Shown here: positions 62,201-64,000 of the stretch, piece by piece | Numbering within the stretch: the stretch's first letter is position 1 | How the letters are laid out: each line of letters starts with the position of its first letter | Assembly: GCA_947247005.1 (NCBI GenBank) | Contig: OX365955.1 | Coordinates: 37,055,822 to 37,119,821 of the forward strand | Direction: 5' to 3' | DNA: 64,000 bases | DNA from: Spisula solida | Taxonomy: Eukaryota; Mollusca; Bivalvia; Venerida; Mactridae | The notes under the pieces: generated by a model | What the model was told of the DNA's origin: nothing | Database searches by the model: none | Seen by the model: the letters and a program-made list of their open reading frames with translations, nothing else | Program-made: the position numbers and the translations under genes

Positions 62201-62339
62201 AAATTATAGCATTTGTCTCATTTCATTGTGACCATCCCACGTACAACTTTTGTAACCAGGTGAGATACTTTTTGGGGGCGTCTTTATTGATGTTTATCCC
62301 ACTTCTGACACCATAACGTTGTATTGTTGCGACTATGAA

Positions 62340-62378
62340 TTGATACCTCTAGTGATACCTCTAGTGATACCTCTAGTG
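62340..62378 (+). repeat. Triplicated 13-bp repeat
   Basis: GATACCTCTAGT occurs three times in a row where tandem copies 1 and 2 have a single GAGACCTCTA-GT form. Confidence 0.8.
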
Positions 62379-62763
62379 AGACGAACACAAAATGTGGTAT
62401 TTAAAACCAAATTATGTCCTACATTATATAAGTATTTGACCGTCACTATATTTAGAGAATGAACATGCACAGTGGTAAGATAGAAAACTATATACTGTAT
62501 TAAATACCAGTAAGTTTTAAGTTTTATTATACCTCACGTGCCCTCTCAATGTATTTTCGCCATAGACCTGCCGCGTGATATTTTGTTCGATCTCATCTAG
62601 CAAAAACGAGGCTGAACTATTTCAACTATCAGATCATTAGAAGCTTATACGGACTGAGGTTGTACATGTAAAATTATCATAACGCCAATCTAAGTGCTAC
62701 TTACATTTGCTGATATTTTATTTTGTAAATGCTTGTAATTTTGTTTGGTATAATACAATAAAT

Positions 62764-62891
62764 AACACATGGCTGATCGGGTGACAGTAAATAATACCAA
62801 CCCTTGAACAGTGATATATACCATCGGCCTCGCCTCCGGTGGACTATTCTCGGGTTGGTATTATTTACTATCACCCTCGCAGCCCTGTGTT
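62764..62891. mobile_element. 128-bp hairpin MITE
   Basis: The left arm AACACATGGCTG and AGTAAATAATACCAACCC are mirrored at the right (GGGTTGGTATTATTTACT, then CAGCCCTGTGTT). The centre holds a CG-rich mini-hairpin (GGCCTCGCCTCCGG). Confidence 0.7.
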
Positions 62892-63745
62892 GTTAATATA
62901 ATACGTCCTTATCAATTTTAGAAAACAAAAACAATTTCATTCCAGTAATTACTTTTGTACGAGTATCTAACTGACGTGTGACAAATTTGTCATGTCAGTA
63001 TTAATGTCACTTTCCTGGAATTAATTGTTGTACTGGGACTCCATGTGAAATTGTACACAATTAAGGTTGAAAGAATGAATGTTTCCAGCACTCGTGATTA
63101 TATGAAAGCTCACTAGAGACCTTTATTAATAGCCATGTTGACGCAACAATAACAATTAAGGTTCCATATCAAAAGAGGTTCACTGTTTCTCTATTAAAGT
63201 ACTAGACTTCTAGAAAGGTGTGAAACGAAATTCATGTTTCTTTTGAGGTCATTTGTTCGCCTTCAAATAAAACTAGAGAAATTATTCATGTAGTCGCTCT
63301 TTATATCATCTGTCTGTCTTACAACCAGAATCAATTGTAACAACACTGGACAGGAAATATCGCTGTCTATCGTTTATTGTGTTATTATTTTGTTTCCTGC
63401 AGACAAAGCAATCATGTCTAAAATACATCCTTGACACGGAGACGTGTAATGGTATAGACGCTGGTTTACTGTTAACACTATGAATAAATGCCTTGTGTAT
63501 CAAAATAATGGTAATGAAGGGTCAAATAATGATAACTTTAGCAATGTTGTACTTCCTGGTACAAACGTGCCTGTAAATCCTTGATTGCCCCTATCAGTCG
63601 TCGGATAACCATTGGTATCATCAGCTAAACACAGCGCTTTGCAAACCGTACTTTCCAAATTAGTTCATCAGAGAGTGATTTCCCATTAGATAAGTCAATT
63701 AGATATACTAGATAGCTAGTCATATTGTCAAGGCTCGACTCAGAT

Positions 63746-64000
63746 TCATCGTAGCTCTATGTCTCCAATGTTTCTTCATTGGCATTGTCCTGCAGAATGT
63801 ATCACATGAAAACTGAATCGTACGGTGAATTTTCTCTGATTCCATGTTTACCAGTTTCGTCATGTTCGATAAGACTACACTGTTTCATTTCACTAGGCAA
63901 TCCAGTATGGAAATCAAACTTTGAGAAACCTTTTGAAAAGATGAAACAATTGATGTTTATAATTATATATGATAATATCGTTAGTTTCCACCTTTATTTT
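63746..64000. repeat. Start of a fourth tandem unit, truncated
   Basis: Matches 53780-54030 (TCTCCAATG, GCAGAATGT, ACTACACTGTTTCATTTCAC), but joins directly to sequence equivalent to 38880 of copy 1. A stretch equivalent to about 39000-41600 is therefore missing at the junction. It continues past the window. Confidence 0.7.

Larger units (their letters stand above)
55669..62241. mobile_element. Outermost element of a nested stack (TA target)
   Basis: The left end CGTGGTGTGATCAAAAAGAG and mirrored right end (GTGACCATCCCACG) share about two thirds of 30 bases, including GAGACAAA, and are flanked by TA (55667-55668, 62242-62243). Copies 1 and 2 of the tandem unit read through without it. It holds an internal direct repeat of about 390 bp (55865-56187, 61463-61752), into which the next element jumped. 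No transposase was recognised. Confidence 0.6.
52010..63745. repeat. Long tandem unit, copy 3 (with nested insertion)
   Basis: Landmarks at 52041, 52311, 53729, 54978, 55282 and 63398. It lacks the copy 2 insertions and so preserves their empty sites. The 6.6 kb stack at 55669-62241 interrupts it. The stretch 54950-55110 is nearly identical to copy 1 (36890-37030). Confidence 0.75.

Overview
This 64 kb window is eukaryotic nuclear DNA, AT-rich and crowded with transposons. The organism is most likely a marine bivalve mollusc. That rests on spliced exons of an animal gene, an intronless neuropeptide-type GPCR, and dispersed repeats of the 'ATGCCCCCCATC...' kind that I associate with bivalve genomes. 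It cannot be proven from the sequence alone. Only two protein-coding genes can be supported.

Gene 1 is EMC10 (ER membrane protein complex subunit 10), plus strand. Five exons are visible (12117-12232, 13156-13248, 15484-15659, 21330-21426, 33441-33524), joined by GT-AG introns in consistent phase and ending at a stop codon. They encode 187 residues: the lumenal domain, the membrane anchor and a short glycine-rich tail. The 5' exon(s) with the signal peptide were not found and probably lie left of the window. Gene 2 is a class A GPCR of FMRFamide/neuropeptide-receptor type (25052-26398, minus strand). It is a single intact 448-codon exon lying antisense inside the last, 12 kb intron of EMC10.

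Layout: 1-6630 holds a SINE-like tail, a MITE and a broken CR1/L2-type LINE with a 2A-like motif and a PHD finger, itself split by a 1758 bp Harbinger-like element. 6630-12116 holds MITEs and a TTAA-target transposon. 12117-33524 is the EMC10 body; its introns carry nuclear-receptor-motif repeats, ~165 bp tandem repeats, an ~80-copy 34 bp minisatellite (15964-18702), a CpG-rich segment (about 19225-20110), several TIR elements and the GPCR.

33525-64000 has no recognisable intact gene. It consists of three tandem copies, plus the start of a fourth, of a long unit whose ground period is about 5.5-5.8 kb (starts near 34260, 40080, 52010 and 63750). Each copy carries antisense LINE debris, and the copies differ by separate transposon insertions: 41595-44889, about 46085-47290, 49161-51142 and 55669-62241. 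The last is a stack of elements nested inside one another. Because unoccupied versions of several insertion sites are present in this same window, the insertions can be read directly by comparing copies.

I did not find a novel gene system. The most unusual points are the nested transposon stack, the TTAA-target family, a duplicated splice donor in EMC10 that leads to an in-frame stop, the LINE whose 2A motif is destroyed by one base, the repeat family carrying perfect palindromic nuclear-receptor sites, and the minisatellite whose CpG is decaying on both strands.
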